Shown here one piece after another: positions 9,023 to 17,659 of a stretch of DNA of 64,000 nucleotides. How positions within the stretch are numbered: position 1 is the stretch's first letter; each line of letters begins with the position of its first letter. The stretch spans positions 372,001 through 436,000 of the forward strand of contig NZ_JAIVEM010000140.1 of NCBI RefSeq assembly GCF_020404765.1, read 5' to 3'. Below the pieces are notes generated by a model. The model did not search any database. It was given only the letters and a program-made list of their open reading frames with translations, and was not told where the DNA came from. This DNA comes from Paenibacillus sp. BJ-4. Its GTDB lineage: Bacteria; Bacillota; Bacilli; Paenibacillales; Paenibacillaceae. Position numbers and translations under genes: made by a program.

Positions 9023-11695
9023 ATGGGACTGGCTGGAACTGTACTGACTTATGGCAATATAAGGGTGAATGCTCCATATGAAATTGTCCGGCTGCTAGAT
9101 GTTAAATTGACGCAGAAGGTGAATGAGCATGGCAAGGTATACATCACTGCTCTCATACCGGATGAGGATCATGCCAAGTATGACGGATTAGCTTATGCTG
9201 AGGATGTGCTGGAGGTATATGAGACGGATGAAGATCGAGGGACAGTTAGCATTTTTAAAGGAATAGTCACTAATATTAGAATTGGATTCAAAAATGGCGT
9301 ATATCACATGTACATAGAGGCCGCCTCTTTTACATATTTGTTGGATCAACAACCGAAAAATCGTTCGTTTCAAAATCATAATTTGACGTACTATCAATTG
9401 TTCCGTGAGCTAATAGATGCCTACCCACACGGGGATTTTATTGACCTGACAGACAACGATCAAAAGATGGACGGCTTTACTATTCAGTATCGAGAGAGTG
9501 ATTGGGAGTTTCTGAAAAGAATGGCCTCTCACCTGCAAACCGGATTGATTGCCGAGATCACCTCCGTGTTCCCGAGATTGTGGTTGGGCACCTCGAAGGA
9601 ACAGGTGAAGGGGGAACTGCATAGTATTAATTTTTCCCTTCAGAAAACAAAGTCAGGTTCCAAGTATACATATGCTGAAGTGGAGGATACGAAACGTTTT
9701 GAGCTTGGAGATGTCGTTGTGTTTCAACGAAAGCATTGGGTTATTGAGGAGATTCAGGCAGAGATGAAGCAAGGTGTCATGACCTATGATTATGTTCTTG
9801 TTCCGGAAGTAGGTATTCCAAGAGAGGTTATACATAATCGGTTTATACAAGGAGTCTCGATTGAGGGAAAGGTCATTGATTTAGACAGTGAAGGAGAGGC
9901 CGTCAAGCTCCACTTGTCCGTGGATGCTTTGCAATCCAAGGCCGAAGGCTGCTGGTTTTCTTACCCGACGATGTATACCGGTGATGGAATCGGCTGGCAT
10001 TGCATGCCTGAGCTTGGGGATCATGTTCATTTGTATTTTCCATCCAATAAAGAGCAGGAAGCTCATGTGGTTCAATCTTTTCGTAAGAGAGACTACAAAG
10101 GAGATGAAATCAGTAAGCCGGAAAGAAAGCTGTTTCATACCAAAGCTCAAAAAGTGGCGAGATTCGATGATAAAGAAGTAGCTTTCTCCATTCAAAAAGA
10201 AAAAATACTTGTACGCTTAAATTCTGCATCCGGTATTCACGTATATAGTCACCACGATCTTACCTTTCACGCCGATACAGACTTGGTGCTGCATGGCAAA
10301 AAGGTACAGATGACCGCTACTCGCGAGCTGTCTTTGACGTGCAAAACCAGCTACATTCGAACCGATGGAACGCTTCATCTCAAGGCTGGTAAGTTCATGA
10401 AAAATCAAGTGCCTGATGCAGAACTGAAAGCCTATAAATCCCTGGCTCAGGAATTGAAGGGAAAGGGATATCCGCAATGGGTGCAGGATTTGCTGCTTCA
10501 ATATAAAAAGGACTACTACAAAGCTGTGGCAGCAGGAGACAAAAAGGCGGCCAAGGAAGCAGCGACCAAGGCCAAGCAGTTGCGTCAGCAGGTGGCAGAA
10601 ATAGATCGTATGCCTGCCTGGGCCAGAGTACAAATGCATGAATACACGTCCCAGTGGTGGGAAGCACATGGCGCCAACGATAAAGCCAAGCAAAAGCAAA
10701 TGCATCTTCTCGCGAATCAGCTACGTGACAATGTGATCATCAACGAGCTGATTCGTGGCCATTCGCCCAACTCCTATCTCGATGCCAATCGGTTAGAGGA
10801 GCTGTCCGGGCAATACGCGGATGTGGCTCATAAGCTGACCGTAGCTGATCAAAAGGCTATCGCCAAGGAAGCGGCTGCCCTGCGGAGCAAGTATGGCGTG
10901 AACAGCCTGCTTGCGAGAGAGAATTTGAACAAGCTTGCCAAGAAATATCCGGACAGCTTCTCATACAAGCTGCCGACTACAGGCGATTGGGATCAGGAGC
11001 TTAACGCCGCATTGCACGATTTTGCGAAGAAATATGGTCTGGAGAATAAGGGCTATGGTCGTGATGTGCTCGCAGTGTACCTGCATCAGGTAGCCAACGG
11101 CATTCTTCCATGGCCTAAGGTTAGCAAGGCTGCAACGCCAGTTGTTCCGACAACGAAAACGGAACCGGGCAAGAAGCCGCCGATTACTCCTGAAAAGCCG
11201 ACGAAGGAGGAATCGAAGCCATTAAACCCTGATGATTATAAAGATGGGTTGGTAGCGGTGGAAAAGATTAAAAATTATATAAGTAGTAAGGGCATAATAG
11301 GCAATCAGGCTCGAGCCCTGTACAGAATAAACGATTACACGAATAACAGCATTACCACTATTAAGGAAGGAGTATATGATTTTGCTGGGGGACGTCATAA
11401 AGGGATATACCCAGCTTTGAGAGTTAGAAGTGGTGGACTGATACCGGCTACGTATAAAGGTGGGAAGTTAGATCATCCTGCAAAAGGGATAAACGTTCAT
11501 ATGGGCTATAATAACGATACTGCTGGTCGAGATACATCGGAAGGATGTATTACTATCTATAAGGGAGAGTATGTAAATTTTTTATTAGCAGTGGGGGTTA
11601 TTAACAAAAGAGTTAGTATAGATGATATAAGCACTGCCGATGACATTAAAATAAAAGGACTAGTTATCATTGATCGGAAGGATAGATCAAAGTGA
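9023..11695 (+). CDS. VgrG/phage GPD-like spike with C-terminal L,D-transpeptidase-like domain
   Basis: 890-residue evolved spike. Residues 1-270 look like a gp27/phage late control D base, about 276-352 like the gp5 OB-fold (VIDLDSEGEAV...GWHCMPELGDHVHLYFP), and about 355-455 like a short beta-spike. Residues 472-571 hold two copies of a W-rich helical module also found in the protein at 13165-14517. More helices and a Pro/Lys hinge (about 700-740) follow. The last 150 residues carry NVHMGY near 824-829 and SEGCI with Cys842, like the HxG...GC active site of YkuD/DUF5675-type L,D-transpeptidase folds. Base composition drops in GC from about 11,240 onward. ATG at 9023 follows GGGGGGAG. Predicted role: delivers or acts as a peptidoglycan-modifying toxin; this is inference. 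Confidence 0.82.
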   Translation: MGLAGTVLTYGNIRVNAPYEIVRLLDVKLTQKVNEHGKVYITALIPDEDHAKYDGLAYAEDVLEVYETDEDRGTVSIFKGIVTNIRIGFKNGVYHMYIEAASFTYLLDQQPKNRSFQNHNLTYYQLFRELIDAYPHGDFIDLTDNDQKMDGFTIQYRESDWEFLKRMASHLQTGLIAEITSVFPRLWLGTSKEQVKGELHSINFSLQKTKSGSKYTYAEVEDTKRFELGDVVVFQRKHWVIEEIQAEMKQGVMTYDYVLVPEVGIPREVIHNRFIQGVSIEGKVIDLDSEGEAVKLHLSVDALQSKAEGCWFSYPTMYTGDGIGWHCMPELGDHVHLYFPSNKEQEAHVVQSFRKRDYKGDEISKPERKLFHTKAQKVARFDDKEVAFSIQKEKILVRLNSASGIHVYSHHDLTFHADTDLVLHGKKVQMTATRELSLTCKTSYIRTDGTLHLKAGKFMKNQVPDAELKAYKSLAQELKGKGYPQWVQDLLLQYKKDYYKAVAAGDKKAAKEAATKAKQLRQQVAEIDRMPAWARVQMHEYTSQWWEAHGANDKAKQKQMHLLANQLRDNVIINELIRGHSPNSYLDANRLEELSGQYADVAHKLTVADQKAIAKEAAALRSKYGVNSLLARENLNKLAKKYPDSFSYKLPTTGDWDQELNAALHDFAKKYGLENKGYGRDVLAVYLHQVANGILPWPKVSKAATPVVPTTKTEPGKKPPITPEKPTKEESKPLNPDDYKDGLVAVEKIKNYISSKGIIGNQARALYRINDYTNNSITTIKEGVYDFAGGRHKGIYPALRVRSGGLIPATYKGGKLDHPAKGINVHMGYNNDTAGRDTSEGCITIYKGEYVNFLLAVGVINKRVSIDDISTADDIKIKGLVIIDRKDRSK

Positions 11696-13140
11696 AGATG
11701 ATAAGAAATATATTATTAATTCTTTTTTTAATCGTATTATCAGCGTGTAATGCTTCCCAAGGAGACTCTACTCCCTTTTCTTCGAAAACAGCGAATGTAG
11801 TCTCGGAAGTGGTAAAGTCATCGGATAAAAATGATAAAACTGAGGTTGCTAAAGAGAATAGAAAGAAAGAATGGGCTTTGACGGTAGAAGAAGGTAAGGA
11901 AGACCCTGCAGAATTTTTAGTTCAACTGGAAGGGGCAAAAGTTGAACGGTTCTTAAGTGCCGAGAAGCTGATCAGTCTCCTACAGTCGAAGGAGGATAAA
12001 GAGAAATATCGAGATTCCTATATAAGTGTAGGGAGAATCACAGATGATGGGAATCAAATCGCATTCGTATTAGATTTATTTAAAGAAGCAAGATTAATAA
12101 TACAAATTTATGATTTAGATTCGGGTAACAAAGCAAATGAATTTGAGTTGCCTTATAACCACCCAGTAATTTCTTCTGATTTAACCAAGTATTTATATGC
12201 GGATCAAGATAAAGCGTATATACATGACACGTTAACTAATCAATCAACAGCTATTCAATTAGATGGAAGTTCTACAGATGTAGATGACATTAATCAAGGA
12301 CAATTTTCTCCAGATAGTACCCAGTTTTGTTTTACTGACAGCCAGCAGAATATTGTCGTATTTGATGTATCAAATCATAGAGTTATTAAGAAAATCCATA
12401 TTGATTCTGGTATGGCAATAGTTAACCAATGGGTTAAGAAAGATAAAATAATCTATTCCCTAGATTCTATGTCAGTAACTAAAACGTACCTGTTAAATTT
12501 AGGTGATGGAAAGGAGCGCCTTTTAGGCAAAGGGATGGAACGACTTTTAATGTCTCGTGATGGGTCGGAATTATGGTTTGAAAAGTTAGATTCGTCGTCC
12601 AATTATAAACTGAATATAAATACAGGCTTCGAAAGTAAAGCTGCACCCATCACTACAATTGATGGAAATATGGCAACACCTGTGCAGTGGTTTTATACCG
12701 CTAATGATTTTTCTAAATATGAAAGTGAAATAAAAGTGCATCAAATCAAAGCTTCATCCACTCTATCAAGTGAAGGTAACCAGTCTTATGATGCCAAAAA
12801 TCTGGTGGATGGGAATATAGCTACTGCATGGTGTGAAGGCGTGAAGGGCAACGGGGAAGGAGAAACAATAGTATTAGATCTGGGTTCTTTACAAAAGGTA
12901 AATGGCATCCAAATTATTAATGGATATGCTAAATCTGAAAAAAGTTATCGGGAAAACAATCGTGCTCAGAAACTAAAGCTGCAATTCTCAGACGGTTCCT
13001 CTCTGGTATTGAATGAATTTAACGCACGTAAAAGTTTTAAAGAACCCATTTATACCTCATTTATTAAACTTACTATTTTATCGGTTGAACGTGGAACGAA
13101 ATATCAGGATACATGTATATCTGATCTACGACTGTTCTAG
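11692..13140 (+). CDS. Lipoprotein with beta-propeller and NADase-type glycan-binding (discoidin-like) domain
   Basis: 482-residue lipoprotein; signal peptide ends in LSAC, the likely lipidation site. Residues about 110-330 contain repeated D-G-x-x-I/F-x-F strands (for example FSPDSTQFCF, SRDGSELWF) typical of a beta-propeller. Residues about 355-482 form a discoidin-like sandwich (DAKNLVDGNIATAWCEG, then TIVLDLG, then IQIINGY) matching the NADase-type glycan-binding domain pattern. The GTG start overlaps the spike gene stop (GTGA), so translation is coupled to the toxin-bearing gene. Being anchored outside the cell, it could be an immunity protein against the wall-directed toxin or a wall-binding accessory. 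Lower GC than the spike core suggests joint transfer with the toxin tip. Confidence 0.8.
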   Translation: MKMIRNILLILFLIVLSACNASQGDSTPFSSKTANVVSEVVKSSDKNDKTEVAKENRKKEWALTVEEGKEDPAEFLVQLEGAKVERFLSAEKLISLLQSKEDKEKYRDSYISVGRITDDGNQIAFVLDLFKEARLIIQIYDLDSGNKANEFELPYNHPVISSDLTKYLYADQDKAYIHDTLTNQSTAIQLDGSSTDVDDINQGQFSPDSTQFCFTDSQQNIVVFDVSNHRVIKKIHIDSGMAIVNQWVKKDKIIYSLDSMSVTKTYLLNLGDGKERLLGKGMERLLMSRDGSELWFEKLDSSSNYKLNINTGFESKAAPITTIDGNMATPVQWFYTANDFSKYESEIKVHQIKASSTLSSEGNQSYDAKNLVDGNIATAWCEGVKGNGEGETIVLDLGSLQKVNGIQIINGYAKSEKSYRENNRAQKLKLQFSDGSSLVLNEFNARKSFKEPIYTSFIKLTILSVERGTKYQDTCISDLRLF

Positions 13141-13164
13141 CATTCCTAACAAAGGAGAAGTCAT

Positions 13165-14517
13165 ATGAAGTGGAAAGAACCAACGTTTGGTGCAACACCT
13201 ATGTTGAAAGTTTTAACAACCGCTAATGCGCACAGGAAAGCAAAAGCTTTTGATCTGGCGGCAGAACAGAAGAAACAAAAACTGAATTACCCTGATTGGG
13301 CCCAAACCTGGATGCGTAAATACAAAGAGGACTGGTACATCGCTCGAGCAAATGGCGACGAGGTTGGCATGCGTAAAGCGCAAAAGCTGGCAGAAGGACT
13401 TCGCAGTAAGCTCCGCGAAATGGCGACATTCCCCAAGTGGGCTCAAGAGCAGATGCAAAAAGAAACCGTTCGTTGGATGACAGCTGAGGCAAGCGGAAAT
13501 ATCAAGCAAAAGCTGGCTGCTGAGGAAGCGGGACGGGCTATACGAGAGAAGTTGGGTCTGATCGATACGAGTTCTGAGGTACCACCTAAGAAGGATGATT
13601 CTGAACCCACACAAGTACCTCCTGATAAGTCAAAAAATGATAGCTTTGAGGCTGAGCTTTCTAAATTCCCGGAATCATATAGAAATGCGCTATTAAAATT
13701 ACACAATCAACATCCATCTTGGCGTTTTATAGCAGAAGAAACTAATGTGGATTTTAATAGTTTCCTGAAGGCTGAAATGAAAAATGGATTGGTATGCACT
13801 CAAGTAAGTGAATATGGATATTCACCGCCTTGGAGGGATCCGAAGTTAAAATATGATAATGAATATAACGCCGCTTCCCCTAAAGCAGTTTCATATTTTT
13901 TAGATCCACGTAACTTTCTGACTGAATCTCGTGTATTTCAATTTTTATCTGGAAAGTATGATAAGAACACCCAAAATAAAGAGGCGGTTAATAAAGTGTT
14001 AAGCAAAAGTCTAGCTAATAAAGGAGATGTATTTCTAAAGGCAGGAGGGAATGAGGCGAGTGCAGTATTTTTAGCGGCAAAAGCCATGGTTGAATCAGGA
14101 GGTGGGACTTCAACTTTAGGAAGAGGACAGGTTCCAGGATATACCGGATGGTACAATATGTATGGCATTGGTGCGAATGATGGAAATGCACGTATAAAGG
14201 GTGCGAAAAAAGCCAAGTCAGAGAACTGGAACTCTGTAGATAGTGCGATAATTGGTGGAGGTAAGTGGATTAATGAGAATTATATTCAAAAGGGCCAAGA
14301 TACTCTCTATAGCTTAAAGTGGAATGTAAATTCATTCAAGAAGAACGGAACTATTAGTAAACAATATGCTACGAATATTATGGATGCTTATACGAAAGCT
14401 GACCGTTTTTCAAAAGGTCTTAAAACTGTTGATGCACCTCTTAGTTTTAGGATCCCGATTTATAAAAATATGCCGGACAATGCTTTCCCTGAGCCTATAC
14501 AACCTTTGTCAAGGTAA
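13165..14517 (+). CDS. Free effector: helical module + endo-beta-N-acetylglucosaminidase (GH73/LytD-like)
   Basis: 450-residue protein without a signal peptide. Residues about 25-132 are two copies of the helical module seen in the spike protein: YPDWAQTWMRKYKEDWY with a GD, then FPKWAQEQMQKETVRW with KQKLAAEEAG. A polar hinge (about 135-160) leads to a peptidoglycan glucosaminidase domain (about 165-430). Glu310 in AMVESGGGTS is the expected catalytic residue, and YNMYGIGAND matches the LytD-type signature. Lack of a signal peptide in a wall hydrolase argues for export by the spike machine. GC falls at the hinge, so the catalytic part looks swapped in. ATG follows AAAGGAGAAG. Confidence 0.88.
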   Translation: MKWKEPTFGATPMLKVLTTANAHRKAKAFDLAAEQKKQKLNYPDWAQTWMRKYKEDWYIARANGDEVGMRKAQKLAEGLRSKLREMATFPKWAQEQMQKETVRWMTAEASGNIKQKLAAEEAGRAIREKLGLIDTSSEVPPKKDDSEPTQVPPDKSKNDSFEAELSKFPESYRNALLKLHNQHPSWRFIAEETNVDFNSFLKAEMKNGLVCTQVSEYGYSPPWRDPKLKYDNEYNAASPKAVSYFLDPRNFLTESRVFQFLSGKYDKNTQNKEAVNKVLSKSLANKGDVFLKAGGNEASAVFLAAKAMVESGGGTSTLGRGQVPGYTGWYNMYGIGANDGNARIKGAKKAKSENWNSVDSAIIGGGKWINENYIQKGQDTLYSLKWNVNSFKKNGTISKQYATNIMDAYTKADRFSKGLKTVDAPLSFRIPIYKNMPDNAFPEPIQPLSR

Positions 14518-14561
14518 TCAGGTTATAAAAAATTTATGTTTCGAAAGAAGAGGGAGTGTAT

Positions 14562-15602
14562 TTGAAGAAGCTATTTGTGCTTGTTTTAGTTGTTCTAATT
14601 TTTAGTGGGTGTGGTCTGAAGAAAGAAGTTGAGGTAAAAAACGCAGTTTCTAAATCAGCTATATCGACTGCTAGTAGCCATGAGCTAACGTATGATTCAA
14701 GCAAAGCTATTGTGCAAGAATCGAATAAATTAGATCTGTTTATTAAGAAAATTCAACCCGCTAATATGAAATTACAAAAATTAATAAAACAGGATATTGA
14801 CAAGGAAGGTACTTTAGAATTTGTGATTGCTTTTGGGAAAAAACCGGATCATTTAGAATCTATATATGTAGTAAGAAATAAGGATGACCACCTTGAAATA
14901 ATTGGAAAATTGGATGATCCGATAGTTACAGAGCATATTAATAAGGATGTTAAGGTTATGCATTTAGACCAAACTAAGCGTGATTTCATCGTAGTATATT
15001 CCACTAGCAAAGAGGATGATGGAGAAGGATTTTCTATATTTACTTTAGACCATAACCGAATTAACAACCTGAATTACAATTATCCAGAAGCAACAGGGCA
15101 AGGAAGCAGGAAGCTGGAGGATATTAATAAAGATGGTGTTTTTGAGGATGTGAGTTACTACCGTTTTCAGGATACTCAACAACATACGATAATGACTAAT
15201 CAAAAATTCGACAGGACTGGACCAGAAAAATTAAAAGTACTATATGAGAATAAAAATAAGAAATTTGCATACCCAACGGTTCCTAAAGATATTATTCGAA
15301 ATTATTTGGAGGATCATTATCTTATGAATCGCTTCTTGATACACTTGCCTGAAATGGCGGAATTCACTGCTTTGTCAGCAAGCTCCAAAAATAATTTTGA
15401 AGATATCATAGATTTTTCCGCTATGGACTATACGGGACTAGATCTGAATATAAGAGAAATTGCTAATGAGGCTAATCAGCGGACGTTTTTGGTAAGGAGT
15501 AGCTCAGAAGAAGAGGAAACAAGTCAAGGACTTGTGTTTACGTTAGAAAAGCAGTCGGGTAAGTGGCAGATTATGAGCATAGAGATAAACGATAAATTGT
15601 AG
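14562..15602 (+). CDS. Cassette lipoprotein, candidate immunity protein A
   Basis: 346-residue predicted lipoprotein with a short signal peptide ending in FSGC. The mature part is charged and contains a calcium-binding-like loop (EDINKDGVFEDVSYY) of the FG-GAP/EF-hand kind. No enzyme motif is recognised. The TTG at 14562 fits AGGGAG better than the GTG at 14556. It directly follows the glucosaminidase gene by 45 bases in the same unit. Placement outside the membrane right after a wall hydrolase makes it a candidate immunity protein; no sequence motif proves this. Confidence 0.7.
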   Translation: MKKLFVLVLVVLIFSGCGLKKEVEVKNAVSKSAISTASSHELTYDSSKAIVQESNKLDLFIKKIQPANMKLQKLIKQDIDKEGTLEFVIAFGKKPDHLESIYVVRNKDDHLEIIGKLDDPIVTEHINKDVKVMHLDQTKRDFIVVYSTSKEDDGEGFSIFTLDHNRINNLNYNYPEATGQGSRKLEDINKDGVFEDVSYYRFQDTQQHTIMTNQKFDRTGPEKLKVLYENKNKKFAYPTVPKDIIRNYLEDHYLMNRFLIHLPEMAEFTALSASSKNNFEDIIDFSAMDYTGLDLNIREIANEANQRTFLVRSSSEEEETSQGLVFTLEKQSGKWQIMSIEINDKL

Positions 15603-15607
15603 AGAGC

Positions 15608-17638
15608 GTGATATCTAGCATGAGCTACTTGAAGCATGGGCGAATTTGTTACGCGCTGTTACTACTAATTTCCTGTGTAGTAATGAACGGATGTACGAAG
15701 GGACAGGATTCTCCAACAACAGAAACTAATCATACGCTTTCTCTCCAAAATGATGCTAAAACGATTTCCTATTCGAAAAAGTTGGATGCGTTAGTGCAAA
15801 AACTTCATATAGTCAACGATGAAAATGTGGAATCTGATGTCAGACAAAAAAAGATTGAGGAGTTCACACAGGAACTTAATTTGTTGTTAAACAAACCAGA
15901 AAGTGTAGAGATGAAGGGTGGAGAATTAGTAGAAAAATTTGATAACAGTCTTATTATCTTAACAAAATCGTTTCAGTTAAAAAGTGGGCAGCTAAATGTT
16001 AGAGTTGTGAATTATAGAGCACCCACTACGGTGACAGGTACAATCGGAGATAAATACACATTTATTCAGTGGTGGACTACGAAACAGCGTGTGCACGCCC
16101 AGATGATTGAGGATGGCGGGCCGGAATTGACTACAGATTTTGTGATTCGAGACTCAGACCAAGGAATACAGTTGTGGTTAGGGGGACATGTCTCCATATA
16201 TCATCCAAACCCCGTATTTGTTGATTTGTGGGAATTGTTTGGGCAAAAGTGGGCGCAGAAAAGTATAGATGTAGGTAAGATGAAGCTCCCAGATGCGTGG
16301 GAATTGAACAAGGATGTGAATGAGCTTATTTTCGAGAATCGACAACATAATACCATGGGTATCGAAGTATTAGACCACGGCGATGGTTTCTTAATAAACA
16401 GTGATGATCCTGAACAGAACATTATCATTGAGTTTTCTAAAAGTAGAGAAGTCCGTATTGATTCTGCACATAGCCTCACCTCAGATACTCATATTGGGCA
16501 GCAAAGCTATGAACTCATTCAAGGGATATATTCGGAAAACGGAATCGTTATTAAGTATCCTCAAATTACGAAACTTGAGGATGCTGAAAAGCAAAAATCT
16601 TTAAACCAATTGCTTAAGAACGAAGCTTTAAAAGGATTACACGAATACGGCGATTCTGATTCTGGAGTTCATCTTGAAATTGATTATGAGATTAAACGGC
16701 AAAGTGAACGGTTCTTGAGTATTCAATATAAGGGTATTCGTTATTTCAAGGGTGCAGCTTATCCTAATCATATATTTTATACGACCAATTTGGATATGAA
16801 GCAGACTTCAAAATTAAAATTGAGTGATCTCATAAAGATCGAGAAACCTTTTATTGAGCTTTTAAAAAGCGGAAAGTTCACAGCAATACAGCCAGAGCAA
16901 AAAGGTTTGATTGCTAATTTTACACAACGTGATTTAATTCAATCGTTAACATGCGCAGATGTACTCGAAGGTTCAACCGAGGAGTCAGAATCAGATACGT
17001 TTAGTTATCTCACAAGCGATTCACTGGGAATTAGTATTCCTGTGGTTCATGCAGTAGGGGACCACGCAGAGTATGAAATTCGTTTTGCACAAATTCCAGA
17101 GGATATCAAGCGAAATAAGGAACTATGGAGTGAGCTAAATCATGTTGTGGATCAGTCTGTTTCCGCTGTTGCCGGTGGAAAATTGGATTCCGACCAATAT
17201 GAAATTGAAGAGTCGCAGTCTTTTCAAACTACTCTCGAAGGCTTTGGGAAAGTACGTTTTGTATCGACTCAAACAAAGAAAGAGGGAATTCCCAAAAACT
17301 ATTTTTTTCTATTAGATGACCGAGAGCGAGTTATATATTCATTTCCAGATTTATATGGAAATGAATGGTGGTATGCTGATGAAGGCGTAGAAGCAGTGGC
17401 CTTCAAGGATATAAATAAGGATGGATTAAAAGACGTTATTATTATTGCTTATTATGAAACGGGATCTGGACCAGATGGTGCAAAGCCATTTCCTGTAGTA
17501 GGCATATATTTTCAGAAGAAAAATAAAACCTTTACCACACTCCCTGCACTGGATCAGGCCATCAATGATAAAGGACATAATCAAACCATTAAAGATGTCA
17601 TTCAATATGTAAGCAAACAACGGATAAACGTAAACTAA
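15608..17638 (+). CDS. Cassette lipoprotein with DUF3298/RsiV-like middle, candidate immunity protein B
   Basis: 676-residue predicted lipoprotein; the signal peptide ends in MNGC. The stretch around residues 300-500 (IVIKYPQI, GIRYFKGAAYPNH, TNLDMKQTSKLKLSDL) resembles the DUF4163/DUF3298 pair found outside the cell in RsiV and PdaC-type proteins. Near the C-terminus DINKDGLKDVIII is an FG-GAP-like calcium loop, also present in the preceding lipoprotein. It starts six bases after that gene, either at GTG 15608 or ATG 15620. The AT-rich composition matches the other cassette lipoproteins. Function unknown; immunity or wall binding inferred from context. Confidence 0.7.
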   Translation: MISSMSYLKHGRICYALLLLISCVVMNGCTKGQDSPTTETNHTLSLQNDAKTISYSKKLDALVQKLHIVNDENVESDVRQKKIEEFTQELNLLLNKPESVEMKGGELVEKFDNSLIILTKSFQLKSGQLNVRVVNYRAPTTVTGTIGDKYTFIQWWTTKQRVHAQMIEDGGPELTTDFVIRDSDQGIQLWLGGHVSIYHPNPVFVDLWELFGQKWAQKSIDVGKMKLPDAWELNKDVNELIFENRQHNTMGIEVLDHGDGFLINSDDPEQNIIIEFSKSREVRIDSAHSLTSDTHIGQQSYELIQGIYSENGIVIKYPQITKLEDAEKQKSLNQLLKNEALKGLHEYGDSDSGVHLEIDYEIKRQSERFLSIQYKGIRYFKGAAYPNHIFYTTNLDMKQTSKLKLSDLIKIEKPFIELLKSGKFTAIQPEQKGLIANFTQRDLIQSLTCADVLEGSTEESESDTFSYLTSDSLGISIPVVHAVGDHAEYEIRFAQIPEDIKRNKELWSELNHVVDQSVSAVAGGKLDSDQYEIEESQSFQTTLEGFGKVRFVSTQTKKEGIPKNYFFLLDDRERVIYSFPDLYGNEWWYADEGVEAVAFKDINKDGLKDVIIIAYYETGSGPDGAKPFPVVGIYFQKKNKTFTTLPALDQAINDKGHNQTIKDVIQYVSKQRINVN

Positions 17639-17659
17639 CCGACAAAAAGGGGCAGAAAC

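Noticed and set aside
10217..10705. Antisense open frame of 162 codons within the spike gene
   Set aside because: Shadow of the conserved helical module; composition follows the sense gene.
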